Below, piece after piece: positions 52,148 through 61,062 of a DNA stretch of 64,000 nt. Source of the DNA: an uncultured Collinsella sp. (GTDB lineage: Bacteria > Actinomycetota > Coriobacteriia > Coriobacteriales > Coriobacteriaceae); contig UQIW01000016.1 in the NCBI GenBank assembly GCA_900541235.1, forward strand, positions 1-64,000. The letters are read 5' to 3'. Within the stretch, counting starts at the first letter, position 1, and each line of letters begins with the position of its first letter. The position numbers were made by a program, and so were the translations under genes. The notes beneath the pieces were generated by a model, which saw only the letters and a list, made by a program, of their open reading frames with translations, did no database searches and was not told the DNA's origin.

Positions 52148-52866
52148 TCGTCACCCTCTTTGGCACATGGCTCAGCGGTGGTCGTGGTAGCCACGTCAGC
52201 ATCGGGTTCCGCAGAAGCATCCTTCCCCTGGGCCTTGATCGCCACCGACGCCGGACCAACCTGAATATCCCCGCGCGCCCAATCACCATCGAGCGCACGC
52301 GCCACCCAGTGATAGATGGGAATCGTAAAGAAGATCAGCGCGGCAAAGGGGCCGGCACCAAACAGGAACATCAGCAAAAAGAACAGCAGCCAGCACACGG
52401 CCCAATACGGGAACGACCGGAACGGGCCCTTCACCGGAGTCGAGCCAACCGCGGTGCCACTCGTCGCCTGCGCCGTAGCGGCATTGGCGGCCTGCGCACT
52501 CCAGCTTGCCGCCTGCGCCGCCTTGGCTGCGGCATCACTTGCCTGCGTAGCTGCCTCCGTGGCGCGTGCCGCCGCCTCATGGGTGCGAGCACGCTCTGCC
52601 GCCTCGGCCTCGCGCTGACGGGCGCGGTCCTCGTTCTCAAACTCGATATCGTCCTCGATCTCGTCGCTCGGATTGAGCAGCTCGTCCAGGCTCACGCCAT
52701 AGAGTTTGGCGAGCGAGATCAGGTTCTCGGTATCGGGCGAGCTCTCCGCGCGCTCCCATTTACTGACTGCCTGGCGCGACAGCCCCAGCTTTCGCGCCAG
52801 CCCTTCTTGGCTAAAACCCTTGCTGCGACGAAGGTCGGCGAGCCGCTGCGCAGTTTCTACATTCAT
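52144..52866 (-). CDS. XRE-family regulator with membrane C-terminus
   Basis: The 240-residue protein has a helix-turn-helix (residues 5-60, FSQEGLARKLGLSRQAVSKW), an Ala/Gln-rich coiled-coil-like linker (about 95-150) and two membrane helices (about 155-200). AGGAGG lies four bases before ATG 52866 (MNVETAQRLA); the longer frame to 53115 is rejected. It probably controls its own operon with the DUF4097 gene in response to an envelope signal. Confidence 0.87.
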   Translation of the reverse strand: MNVETAQRLADLRRSKGFSQEGLARKLGLSRQAVSKWERAESSPDTENLISLAKLYGVSLDELLNPSDEIEDDIEFENEDRARQREAEAAERARTHEAAARATEAATQASDAAAKAAQAASWSAQAANAATAQATSGTAVGSTPVKGPFRSFPYWAVCWLLFFLLMFLFGAGPFAALIFFTIPIYHWVARALDGDWARGDIQVGPASVAIKAQGKDASAEPDADVATTTTAEPCAKEGDE

Positions 52867-53133
52867 GGTTCCTCCTATGTGATGCCAGCCGTGCCGCCGG
52901 ACCGTTTTTGTTCTTAAGGCGCCTTGCACAGTTAAAAATCTATCCGCCACCGCCAAGAGCATGCCACCTATTCTAGTGAGATTTTTGACAACCGGCGGTT
53001 GCGGGCACATATGAGCTGCGGAAATGTGTCCAAACAAAGCAATGACCCGTAGCTTGGTTGTCCCCGTTGCGGCGTTAACGGTAGTATGGTCGTACTGTTT
53101 ATTCCGCACCGCCAACGGAGGGAGTCCCGCGCC

Positions 53134-54006
53134 GTGAACCGCGATTTCGCCTCATCGCTCATCCAGCTCAACAACACGTTCTATCGCGAGCACTCCGCCT
53201 CCTTCTCCGATACGCGCCAGGCCCCGTGGCCCGGCTGGGTACGCACCATGGACATCGCGCTCGGGCAGCTCGACGTCGCCACGATCGAGCATCCCGTCCG
53301 CGTCTTCGATCTCGCCTGCGGCAATATGCGATTCGAGAACTTTGCAGCCGGCGGCGCACTTGCCGCCAAGGGTGTCGACGGCGCAAACCCCTCGGCAGAT
53401 GCCAGCTGCCCGTTTGAGTTCTATGGCGTCGACTCGTGCCAAGACCTGGCCATCGATGCACATGGCCACGCGCTTCGCATTCCCAACCTGCACTTCCAGG
53501 AACTCGACGTGCTCGACGCCCTCATGAAGCTCAACCCCGCCGAGACACCCGACGTGCTTTTCGACGCCCCGCTCGCCGACATCTCGGTCTGCTTTGGTTT
53601 TATGCACCACGTGCCGTCGTGCGAGTACCGCGTACGCGTGCTCGACGCCCTGGTGCGCCAGACGCGCCCGGGCGGCATCATCGCCATCAGCTTTTGGGAG
53701 TTTATGAACGACGAGCGCATGGCGCGCAAGGCCGTTCGCGCCGAGGCCCGTGCCGAGCTCACCCCGCCGTTTGAAGGTTACGATTCCGCGCAGTTTGAAG
53801 CCGGCGACCACCTCATCGGCTGGCAAAACGACCGCCACGCCTACCGCTATTGCCATCACTTTGACGATCAGCAGATCACCGACCTGGTGCGCGGCGTCCG
53901 TACGTTCTACAAGAGCGGCGAGGTCCCCGTGCGCGAGCTTGAGCGCTTCCATGCCGACGGTCGCAGCGGCGAGCTCAACCGCTATGTGATTCTCAAACGT
54001 CTGTAG
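53134..54006 (+). CDS. SAM-dependent methyltransferase
   Basis: The 290-residue protein has a class I methyltransferase fold: VFDLACGNMRF (motif I), FYGVDS (motif II), ISVCFGFMHHVPS (motif IV) and TRPGGIIAISFWE. The motif set resembles small-molecule or Trm9-like tRNA methyltransferases; the target is unknown. Start is GTG 53134, with GGAGGGAG about nine bases upstream. It is followed by trmB after 118 bases on the same strand. Confidence 0.85.
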   Translation: MNRDFASSLIQLNNTFYREHSASFSDTRQAPWPGWVRTMDIALGQLDVATIEHPVRVFDLACGNMRFENFAAGGALAAKGVDGANPSADASCPFEFYGVDSCQDLAIDAHGHALRIPNLHFQELDVLDALMKLNPAETPDVLFDAPLADISVCFGFMHHVPSCEYRVRVLDALVRQTRPGGIIAISFWEFMNDERMARKAVRAEARAELTPPFEGYDSAQFEAGDHLIGWQNDRHAYRYCHHFDDQQITDLVRGVRTFYKSGEVPVRELERFHADGRSGELNRYVILKRL

Positions 54007-54124
54007 GCACCGACGATTCGCCGCCGAGCCGCACCGCATCTTTCGGGCAAACTATGCCCACCCTTTTTCAACCCATTGACGGAACGCGCAGCTATGCGTT
54101 CCATACTTATGACCAAGGAGCCTC

Positions 54125-55006
54125 ATGGGAGCCGTCCACGTTCGCACGCCTAAGAACTTTGTGCTCGAGGAGCGCCTGGAGCGCTACGCCGATGCGATCG
54201 AGACGAACCCCGAGGCTTATGCCGGAGATTGGCGCGAGGCTTGCGCGCCAGCTGGCAGCAAGCCCTTCGAACACCTTCACCTGGATCTTGGCTGTGGCAA
54301 GGGAACCTATCTGGTCGAGCGCGCCCACCGCGAGCCCGACACCCTCTTTATCGGCATGGACCAGGAGCCCATCTGCATCGCCTATGCCGCGCAGAAAATC
54401 TGCGAACAGGGGCTATCCAACGCACTCGTCCTGCCCCGAGGCGCCGCATCGCTGCCACAGCTGTTTGCCGCAGGCGAGCTCGATGCCATCACCATTAACT
54501 TTCCCACGCCGCAGCCCAAGGCCAAGTACGCTAAAAAACGACTCGTCCATGTCGACCATCTGATGCTCTACCGCCCGCTCTTTTCAGCCGGCGCTACCGT
54601 CACACTGCGCACCGATAGCAAGCCGTTGCGCGATTACGCCCTGGGACAGTTTGCCGCGGCCGGCTACGATACGCTTTGGGTAAGCGACGACGTCCGCCGC
54701 GACCATCCCGAGCATCCCGAGACCGAGTACGAGCGCCGCACGCGCGAGATGGGTGCCGCCGTCTATGGCATTTGCGCCACACCTGGAGCGCAGCCCAGCG
54801 ATGAACAGCTCGCGGCGGGCCGCGCGCAGGAGCAAAGCCTAGCCTGCTACCTGCCCGATAACCTCGATGAGCTCGCCTATGTGCCTCTGGGCATGGAAGA
54901 GGCCGTCGAGAACTTTAGAAACCGTGCCCGCAAGGGCAAGAAGCGTCTACCGCAAGAGTCCCAGGGGCCTCTGATGGTCGCAGCTTCGGCAAACAAGCGC
55001 AAATAG
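54125..55006 (+). CDS. trmB: TrmB-like tRNA (guanine-N7)-methyltransferase
   Basis: The 293-residue protein matches TrmB: HLDLGCGKGTYLVERA (SAM site), FIGMDQ, INFPTPQPKAKYAKKRLVH and LRTDSKPLRDYA. It should make m7G46 in tRNA. The usual NFPDPWPK motif reads NFPTPQPK, with Asp and Trp changed, and the C-terminus is about 80 residues longer than usual, so it may be a divergent paralogue. AAGGAG lies before ATG 54125. Confidence 0.83.
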   Translation: MGAVHVRTPKNFVLEERLERYADAIETNPEAYAGDWREACAPAGSKPFEHLHLDLGCGKGTYLVERAHREPDTLFIGMDQEPICIAYAAQKICEQGLSNALVLPRGAASLPQLFAAGELDAITINFPTPQPKAKYAKKRLVHVDHLMLYRPLFSAGATVTLRTDSKPLRDYALGQFAAAGYDTLWVSDDVRRDHPEHPETEYERRTREMGAAVYGICATPGAQPSDEQLAAGRAQEQSLACYLPDNLDELAYVPLGMEEAVENFRNRARKGKKRLPQESQGPLMVAASANKRK

Positions 55007-55029
55007 GCGCCAGCAAACGTCCCTCAAAT

Positions 55030-55152
55030 CTAAGTGAGTAGACTTTTTTGCAATAGCCAAGCACAACCCGCATAACCAATACTAAAACCGCAGGTAGAGC
55101 CCTTGCGCAAAAGCCATGTGCTCGCGATATTGCAAAAAGTCTACTCACTTAG
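55030..55152. repeat. long inverted repeat element
   Basis: CTAAGTGAGTAGACTTTTTT (starting at 55030) and the reverse complement at 55128-55152 form arms of about 25 bases, perfect except for one T; a further AGCACA pair continues the symmetry to about 37 bases. The 48-base centre is unrelated and holds no gene. It lies between trmB and the helicase gene and overlaps an upstream open frame of the latter, which is not used. Confidence 0.8.
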
Positions 55153-55273
55153 CTGGCAACTGCACCAAACGGCTGGGCAGAACGCCCATTTCCTGCATTT
55201 TCTTGCCTGCGAACGCATCGATGCGACGCTACGCCATAATAGTTGGCGGACAATCGCGAGAGAAAGCAAACAC

Positions 55274-57955
55274 ATGGCACAGACCACGACAGATACCGCC
55301 GTCAGCACCGTCTCCGGCGCCGGGGCCGCCAGCTCATTCTCGGGCGGCACGGGAACCGAAGCCGAGTTCGGCTCGCTCGGCGCGCTCTCCCCCACCTGGT
55401 GGGAGCCCGAGGACGGCAGCGAGCCCGAACCATGGCTCACGCCCGACCAGGCCTTCGAACGCTTCTTTGAATGGACGAGCGATCGCGGCATTGAGCTGTG
55501 GGATCACCAAGAAGAGGCCCTCATGGACCTGGCAGCCGGCGATCACGTCATTCTGGGCACTCCGACCGGATCGGGTAAATCGCTCGTCGCGCTGGGCATG
55601 CTCTTTATGGGCATGGCGCAGGGCAAGCGCTGTTATTACACGGCCCCCATCAAGGCTCTGGTCAGTGAAAAGTTTTTCGATCTGGTACAGGTGCTCGGCC
55701 GCGATAACGTCGGTATGATCACCGGCGACACGCATATCAACACCAAGGCACCCGTCATCTGCTGCACGGCAGAGATCCTTGCCAACGACGCGCTGCGCGA
55801 GGGCGAAGATGCCGATGTTGGCTGCGTCGCCATGGACGAGTTCCACTACTTTGCCGACCCCGATCGCGGCTGGGCCTGGCAGGTACCGCTGCTCACCCTG
55901 CCTCACACGCAATTCATGCTCATGAGCGCCACGCTCGGCGATGTCACTGCCATCGCCGCCTCACTCGAGGAACACACCGGCGCTACCTGCGACTTGGTCG
56001 TCGATGCCCCGCGCCCCGTGCCGCTGAGCTACGACTATGTGACGACCTCGCTCGAAGGCACGGTCGAGCTCGCCATGCGCCGCGGCGAGGCCCCGCTCTA
56101 TATCGTGCACTTTAGCCAGGATGCCGCCCTTGCGACGGCACAGTCGCTCGCCAATTTTGGCATCGCCAGCAAAGAGCAGCGCGAAGCCATCAAAGAAGCG
56201 GCAAAGGGGACAAGCTTCTCGACGGCCTTCGGCAAGATCCTCAAGCGCTTGCTCGGCTGCGGCGTCGGCGTGCACCATGCTGGCATGTTGCCGCGCTATC
56301 GCCTGTTGGTCGAGCGCTTGGCGCAGCAGGGCCTGCTGCCCGTCATCTGCGGTACCGATACGCTCGGCGTCGGCATCAACGTACCCATCCACACCGTGGT
56401 GCTCACCGCGCTCACCAAGTTCGACGGTTACAAGATGCGTCGCCTGCGCGCCCGTGAGTTTCATCAGATCGCTGGTCGCGCCGGTCGCTCGGGCTTCGAT
56501 ACCGAGGGCATGGTGATCGCCGAGGCACCCGAGCACGAGATCGAGAATGCCAAGCTTATGGCCAAGGCGGGCGACGACCCCAAAAAACTCCGCAAGATTA
56601 AAAAGAAGAAGGCCCCCGAGGGCTTTGTCACCTGGAACAAGCAGACCTTTGAGCGCCTGATCGAGACGCAGCCCGAGACGCTCAAGCCGCGCCTGCGCAT
56701 CACGCACTCCATGGTGATTAGCGTGGTCGAGCAGGGCGGCGATGCCCGAGCCCGCGTGCACGACCTCATCGAGACGAGTCTGCAGACTCCCGAGGAAAAG
56801 GCCAAGCTCGAGGTTCGCGCCGACGAAATCTTCGCCACGCTCATCGATTCCGGCGTCGTCGTTCGCACCGAGGTGCCGCCCGCACCCGACGCCCCGACTG
56901 ACGCCGCACCAGACATCGACTATGCACTGACGGTTGATCTGCCCGAGGACTTCGCGCTCGACCAGCCGCTCTCGCCGTTTTTGCTTGCCGCATTGGAGCT
57001 GCTCGATCCCGAGAGCGAGACCTATACCATGGATCTAATCTCAATGGTCGAGGCAACGCTCGAAGATCCCAAGCAAGTGCTGCGTGCACAGGAACGTGCC
57101 GCACGCGATCGCGCTATGGCCGAGATGAAAGCCGACGGCGTCGAATATGAGGAACGCTTGGAGCGCATCCAGGATGTCACCTACGAAAAGCCGCTCGAGG
57201 ATTTGCTCGATGCCGCCTTCGACAAGTACTGCCAGGAAGTACCTTGGGCCAACGACTACCAGCTCTCGCCCAAGAGCGTCCTGCGCGACATGTTGGAGAG
57301 CGCGAGCGACTTTAAGGGCTATATCCAAAAGCTCGGCATCGCCCGCTCCGAGGGCATTCTGCTGCGCTACCTAGCCGAGGCCTACCGCTCCCTCGATCGC
57401 ACCGTGCCCATTGAGAAGCGCGATGAGCGCTTGCGCGACATCATTTCGTGGCTCGGCTTTGTGGTACGCTCGGTCGACTCGAGCCTGGTGGACGAGTGGG
57501 AGAACGCCGGCAACCCGGCGGCCCTCGACGCCGCGCCGCCGCAGGGCATCGACGAGGTCGTTGCGGACCGTCGCGGCTGCACGCTGCTGGTGCGCAACGC
57601 ACTCTTCCGCCGCGTGACCCTTGCCGCCCGCGAGCACGTTCGCGACCTGGGCGAACTCGACGAGGACTGGGGCATGAGCGAGGTCCGCTGGCAAAAGGCG
57701 CTCGATGCCTACCATGAGCAGCACGAGGAAATCCTCACCGACGGAGATGCCCGCAGCGCCGCGATGTTTACCATCGACGGGAGCGACGAGAAGACCGATC
57801 ACGTGTGGCACGTGCACCAGATTTTTGCCGACGAGGATGGCGACCACGACTTTGGCATCATGGGCGATGTCGACCTGGATGCCACGCAAGACGGCGGCGA
57901 GGTCATCTTCAAAAACTACCGCGTCGGCTTTATCGAGGACCTGCTCGAGGACTAG
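55274..57955 (+). CDS. Ski2-like DExH helicase (DUF3516-type)
   Basis: The 893-residue helicase has Walker A GTPTGSGKS (95-103), DEFH (188-191), LMSATLGD, GVHHAGMLPRYR and HQIAGRAGRSG, the pattern of Ski2/Mtr4-like RNA helicases from actinobacteria, and a DUF3516-like C-terminal part (about 490-893). It probably unwinds RNA in decay or ribosome work. Start ATG 55274 (MAQTTTDTAV) has a modest GAGAGAAAG site; the frame upstream runs through an inverted repeat and is rejected. Confidence 0.88.
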   Translation: MAQTTTDTAVSTVSGAGAASSFSGGTGTEAEFGSLGALSPTWWEPEDGSEPEPWLTPDQAFERFFEWTSDRGIELWDHQEEALMDLAAGDHVILGTPTGSGKSLVALGMLFMGMAQGKRCYYTAPIKALVSEKFFDLVQVLGRDNVGMITGDTHINTKAPVICCTAEILANDALREGEDADVGCVAMDEFHYFADPDRGWAWQVPLLTLPHTQFMLMSATLGDVTAIAASLEEHTGATCDLVVDAPRPVPLSYDYVTTSLEGTVELAMRRGEAPLYIVHFSQDAALATAQSLANFGIASKEQREAIKEAAKGTSFSTAFGKILKRLLGCGVGVHHAGMLPRYRLLVERLAQQGLLPVICGTDTLGVGINVPIHTVVLTALTKFDGYKMRRLRAREFHQIAGRAGRSGFDTEGMVIAEAPEHEIENAKLMAKAGDDPKKLRKIKKKKAPEGFVTWNKQTFERLIETQPETLKPRLRITHSMVISVVEQGGDARARVHDLIETSLQTPEEKAKLEVRADEIFATLIDSGVVVRTEVPPAPDAPTDAAPDIDYALTVDLPEDFALDQPLSPFLLAALELLDPESETYTMDLISMVEATLEDPKQVLRAQERAARDRAMAEMKADGVEYEERLERIQDVTYEKPLEDLLDAAFDKYCQEVPWANDYQLSPKSVLRDMLESASDFKGYIQKLGIARSEGILLRYLAEAYRSLDRTVPIEKRDERLRDIISWLGFVVRSVDSSLVDEWENAGNPAALDAAPPQGIDEVVADRRGCTLLVRNALFRRVTLAAREHVRDLGELDEDWGMSEVRWQKALDAYHEQHEEILTDGDARSAAMFTIDGSDEKTDHVWHVHQIFADEDGDHDFGIMGDVDLDATQDGGEVIFKNYRVGFIEDLLED

Positions 57956-57974
57956 CCGTACATACTGGAACGAA

Positions 57975-58012
57975 GCGGGGCCGTTGGCAGTATCGCCAGC
58001 GGCCCCGCTTTT
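57975..58012. terminator. terminator of the Ski2-like helicase
   Basis: GCGGGGCCG / CGGCCCCGC with an inner TTGGC...GCCAG stem and TTTT lies 20 bases after the stop; on the other strand it lies just after the DUF2130 stop, so it can serve both. Confidence 0.9.
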
Positions 58013-58029
58013 GCACTATACGCTATCCC

Positions 58030-59787
58030 CTACTCGGCATCCTCGACCTCATACGAATCCGCCTCGGCGGGCTCATCGTTTGCCCCTGTCGCAGCCCCGC
58101 GCGCCTCGTCAAACGCCGCCTTCATGGTCTTGTTGCCCCAGGTGAGCTTGCGAATGGTAAGATCGTCGGCCTTCTTGTTGGCTAGACGTAAATTGTTCTC
58201 GGAGGACAGCAATGCCTCCTTGGTTTTCTGCAGATGGCTAATCGTCTTGTCAATCTCCTCGATCGCCGTCTGGAACTTACGGCTCGCAAGCTCATAGTTG
58301 CGGCCGAAGTCGTTCTTGAACTTCTCCATCTTGGCCTCGAAGTTCGTGACGTCGATGTTCTGCTGCTTGTACTCCGCCAGCTCCTGCTTATAGCGCAGCG
58401 AACCCATGGCGGCGTTGCGCAGCAGCGTGATCATGGGAATGAAGAACTGCGGGCGGATCACGTACATCTTCTCATAGCGGTAACTCACGTCGACTATCCC
58501 TGCGTTATAGAGCTCGCTCTCGGGCTCGAGCAACGTGCAGAGCACCGCATACTCACAGCCTTTCTGGCGACGATCGTGATCGAGCTTCTTAAAGAAGTCC
58601 TCGTTTTTATGCTTGGTCGCAGTCTCGTCGTTCTCGTTTTTCATCTCGAACATAATCGAAATGACCTCGTTGCCGCTCGCGTCGCACTCGCGGAAGATAA
58701 AGTCGCCCTTGGTACCCTCGGACGCATCGTTATCTTTCTCGAAGTACGCGTTAGGAAACGCCGTCATGCGCAGACGGTTAAACTCGGTCTCGCAGTGCTG
58801 CTCGAGCGACTCGCCCACCATCTTGGTGGACAGGCGGACCTTCATGTCCTTAAGGCGCTCAATCTCTTCGTCCTTGTAGCGAATCAGGTCATCGCTCGCG
58901 CGCTTGGCCTGCGCAAGCTCGAGCTCGTGTGCCGCCTTGACCTGTTCCTCGCGAGAATCGCGCACCGCCAGCTCGCTCGTCAGTTTGGCACGCGCCTCAT
59001 CGCGCTCTCGCTCCGCCGCGGCGACCGCCTCTGACAGGTTCATTTTTGCCATCAGTTCCTGCTCGCGCAGCTGGGCACGCAGGCCCTCGGCCTCTTGCTC
59101 GGACTGAGCCTTTGCGGCGGAAAACTTCTCTTGCACCTTCGCGCGATAGTCAGCAAACGCGCGCTCGGCCTCGCTGCGAGCGGCATCGAGCTCACGCTGC
59201 GACTCTGCCGCGGCAGCGGCAAGCGCCATCTCCTGGGCCTTGTCCGCCGCGGCAAGCCTGGCCTGCAGCTCGGCAATCTGAGCGTCGCGTGCAGCTAAAT
59301 CGTTTTGAGCAGCGTTGCGCGCCGCCGACTCGGCAAGCTTTGCTTCGTCATCTTTGCGCCCAAGCTGCGCACGCAGGCTATCAATCTCACGCTGGAGTTC
59401 GGCATTCTCTTTTTGAGCATTGGCTCGTGCCTCAACCGCCGCGCGCTGGCTTGCACTCTCGCGCTCTGCGGCAGCGCCCTCGAGCTTAGCGCGCAGCTCG
59501 GCAAGCTCAGCATCGCGCTTGGCAACCTCTTGCGCCAGTTTCTGATCCGCAGTGTTCTTCTGCTCGACAAGCTGAGCGTCGCGTTGAGACTCCGCCTCCT
59601 GCAGGGCAGACGCCGAACGCGAACGCTCAAGCTCCAGCGCCTGCTCGCCCTCGCGTCGAGCCGCCGCTACGCGCTCATCAAGATCGCGCGAGAACTCGGC
59701 ATCGCGCACTTGCTTGACGATATCCGCATAGCCGGACGCATCGACCTTAAAAACTTCGCCGCAATGCGGGCACTTGATCTCGTTCAT
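58030..59787 (-). CDS. DUF2130 coiled-coil nuclease-like protein
   Basis: The 585-residue protein has an N-terminal zinc ribbon (CPHCGEVF), a long Ala/Glu/Arg-rich coiled coil (about 30-330) and a C-terminal DUF2130 region with KGDFIFRE...ISIMFEMKNEN, which fits a PD-(D/E)xK nuclease core. Its biological role is unknown. GAGGAG lies before ATG 59787. It stands alone between two terminators, beside a Ski2-like helicase on the other strand. Confidence 0.87.
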   Translation of the reverse strand: MNEIKCPHCGEVFKVDASGYADIVKQVRDAEFSRDLDERVAAARREGEQALELERSRSASALQEAESQRDAQLVEQKNTADQKLAQEVAKRDAELAELRAKLEGAAAERESASQRAAVEARANAQKENAELQREIDSLRAQLGRKDDEAKLAESAARNAAQNDLAARDAQIAELQARLAAADKAQEMALAAAAAESQRELDAARSEAERAFADYRAKVQEKFSAAKAQSEQEAEGLRAQLREQELMAKMNLSEAVAAAERERDEARAKLTSELAVRDSREEQVKAAHELELAQAKRASDDLIRYKDEEIERLKDMKVRLSTKMVGESLEQHCETEFNRLRMTAFPNAYFEKDNDASEGTKGDFIFRECDASGNEVISIMFEMKNENDETATKHKNEDFFKKLDHDRRQKGCEYAVLCTLLEPESELYNAGIVDVSYRYEKMYVIRPQFFIPMITLLRNAAMGSLRYKQELAEYKQQNIDVTNFEAKMEKFKNDFGRNYELASRKFQTAIEEIDKTISHLQKTKEALLSSENNLRLANKKADDLTIRKLTWGNKTMKAAFDEARGAATGANDEPAEADSYEVEDAE

Positions 59788-59844
59788 AGCAGCTCCTCGA
59801 TGGACGCAAATTTCAACCGCCTACACTCTACCGCGCCACGCGGA

Positions 59845-59880
59845 CAAAAAAGGCGCCACCGCCATAATGGCAACGGCGCC
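59845..59880 (-). terminator. terminator of the metallophosphoesterase operon
   Basis: GGCGCCGTTGCC-ATTAT-GGCGGTGGCGCC is followed on the minus strand by TTTTTTGTCC, about 45 bases after the metallophosphoesterase stop. Confidence 0.9.
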
Positions 59881-59881
59881 A

Positions 59882-59920
59882 GAACCACCACAAAGGTGCC
59901 TGTCCCCTTTGTGGTGGTTC
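59882..59920. repeat. perfect 15-bp hairpin with TGCCTGTCC loop
   Basis: GAACCACCACAAAGG pairs exactly with CCTTTGTGGTGGTTC around TGCCTGTCC. It stands next to, but separate from, the terminator. No T-run follows on either strand, so it is not an intrinsic terminator; it looks like a small dispersed palindrome. Confidence 0.8.
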
Positions 59921-59925
59921 GAGAA

Positions 59926-60471
59926 TTACAGTCCAAAGAAGCCCAGGATTTGATCGCGGCTTACGGGTCTGTAGTCGTTGGCATCAAGGCCAACGTCATA
60001 GCGCAGGATCGGGCGCTCGCGATCGCGGTTGCGTGCGTTGGTGCGGTCACCCCTGCTGTGGATATGCCCATGTAGCATAATGGCGCCACGTGCCTTGCCG
60101 TTCCAGCTGAGCATGGGGTAGTGGCTCATAACCAGACGATGGCCCTTGGCATAGCCGGGAGCAATCTCCAGGTAATCGCGCACGTCTTCCCAAATTTGCG
60201 GGGCGTCGGAATCTTCCCAGTCGCCGTCATGGTTACCGCGGATGAGCGTCGCATTCTTGCATTCGATACGCTCGCGCAGGCGCACCGCCTCCGCCATGGG
60301 CAAGCGATACGTAAAGTCTCCCAGGATATAGAGGCGGTCGTCCGCAGCCACGCACTCATTGATGGCATCGATGACCTTGCGGTTCATCTCCTCGACCGAA
60401 TCAAACGGTCGATCCATGTCGTGCAAGATATTCGTATCGCCCAGGTGCAGGTCGGCGGTAAACCACATCAT
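59926..60471 (-). CDS. metallophosphoesterase (calcineurin-like)
   Basis: The 181-residue protein is a compact phosphoesterase with all metal motifs: FTADLHLGD (Asp-x-His), LGDFTY, IRGNHD and MSHYP...LHGHIHS. It should cleave a phosphoester, diester or nucleotide; the substrate is unknown. GAGGG lies eight bases before ATG 60471. It is the third gene of an operon with HIRAN and a 59-aa protein, which points to a nucleic acid or nucleotide substrate. Confidence 0.9.
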   Translation of the reverse strand: MMWFTADLHLGDTNILHDMDRPFDSVEEMNRKVIDAINECVAADDRLYILGDFTYRLPMAEAVRLRERIECKNATLIRGNHDGDWEDSDAPQIWEDVRDYLEIAPGYAKGHRLVMSHYPMLSWNGKARGAIMLHGHIHSRGDRTNARNRDRERPILRYDVGLDANDYRPVSRDQILGFFGL

Positions 60472-60537
60472 CGTCTATGCCCTCATTTCGCAATGCATCC
60501 AACTCGTGCTAAGTATACAGACACAGCGATGCGGCGG

Positions 60538-60717
60538 TTAGCCAAAGAGCCCGCCGAACAGTCCGCGGCGGCGCTTGTCTTGCTTTTTCGAAGCGTCACC
60601 CTGGGCGTTCTTGCCCTGCCGCTTCTTACGATCCCGCTCCAACTCATCGTCATCGAGTAGCGTATCCCACTCAAACGGATCGTCTGTCAGATCGAACAGG
60701 TCATCGTCATCAAACAT
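60538..60717 (-). CDS. small 59-aa protein, acidic N-terminus and basic C-terminus
   Basis: This gene is supported by a clear ribosome site (GGGAG, six bases before ATG 60717), by 18-base spacing from the HIRAN stop and by 66 bases to the phosphoesterase start. It reads MFDDDDLFDLTDDPFEW, a long acidic helix-like stretch, then a Lys/Arg-rich part (DRKKRQGKNAQ; KKQDKRRRG) and ends GLFGGLFG. The charge split and the Phe/Gly end suggest a disordered or adaptor protein binding nucleic acid or a partner. Confidence 0.75.
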   Translation of the reverse strand: MFDDDDLFDLTDDPFEWDTLLDDDELERDRKKRQGKNAQGDASKKQDKRRRGLFGGLFG

Positions 60718-60735
60718 GGCAGTCTCCCATACCGA

Positions 60736-61062
60736 TTAGCGAGCATCCACCACATAGAGCCCAACGCGCACCTGATGCCACGGGCTGCGCTCGGGGGCAA
60801 CCTGTTGCACGCGGGCCTCAAATACGTCCTCGTGGCCGTAATACATCATCAAGGACAGTGGGCCAACCTCGTTTCCCGGAACGTAGCCAAGTTTGGTCTT
60901 GCCATAGTAGATCGCAACTGCCTCGGGGTCATGGGGATTATCGCGCTCGGCACACAGCGTCAGTTTATCGCCCGCTTTAAGATCGCCCAAGACCAAGGCG
61001 CCATCGGTATACTGAAATCCTGCAATGTGAAATGACAGAAGAACACGCGAAGGCTCGTACAT
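60736..61062 (-). CDS. HIRAN-domain protein
   Basis: The 108-residue protein is almost entirely a HIRAN domain: FHIAGFQYTDGALVLGDLKAGDKLTL, ERDNPHDPEAVAIYYG and KLGYVPGNE are its signatures. HIRAN domains bind DNA ends or 3' single-stranded ends, often fused to helicases or nucleases; here it stands alone. GAGGAG lies before ATG 61062. It is the first gene of the three-gene unit with the small charged protein and the phosphoesterase. Confidence 0.87.
   Translation of the reverse strand: MYEPSRVLLSFHIAGFQYTDGALVLGDLKAGDKLTLCAERDNPHDPEAVAIYYGKTKLGYVPGNEVGPLSLMMYYGHEDVFEARVQQVAPERSPWHQVRVGLYVVDAR

Noticed and set aside
55103..55273. N-terminal extension of the Ski2-like helicase
   Set aside because: The extension is encoded by the inverted repeat and has no ribosome site; ATG 55274 is a better start.
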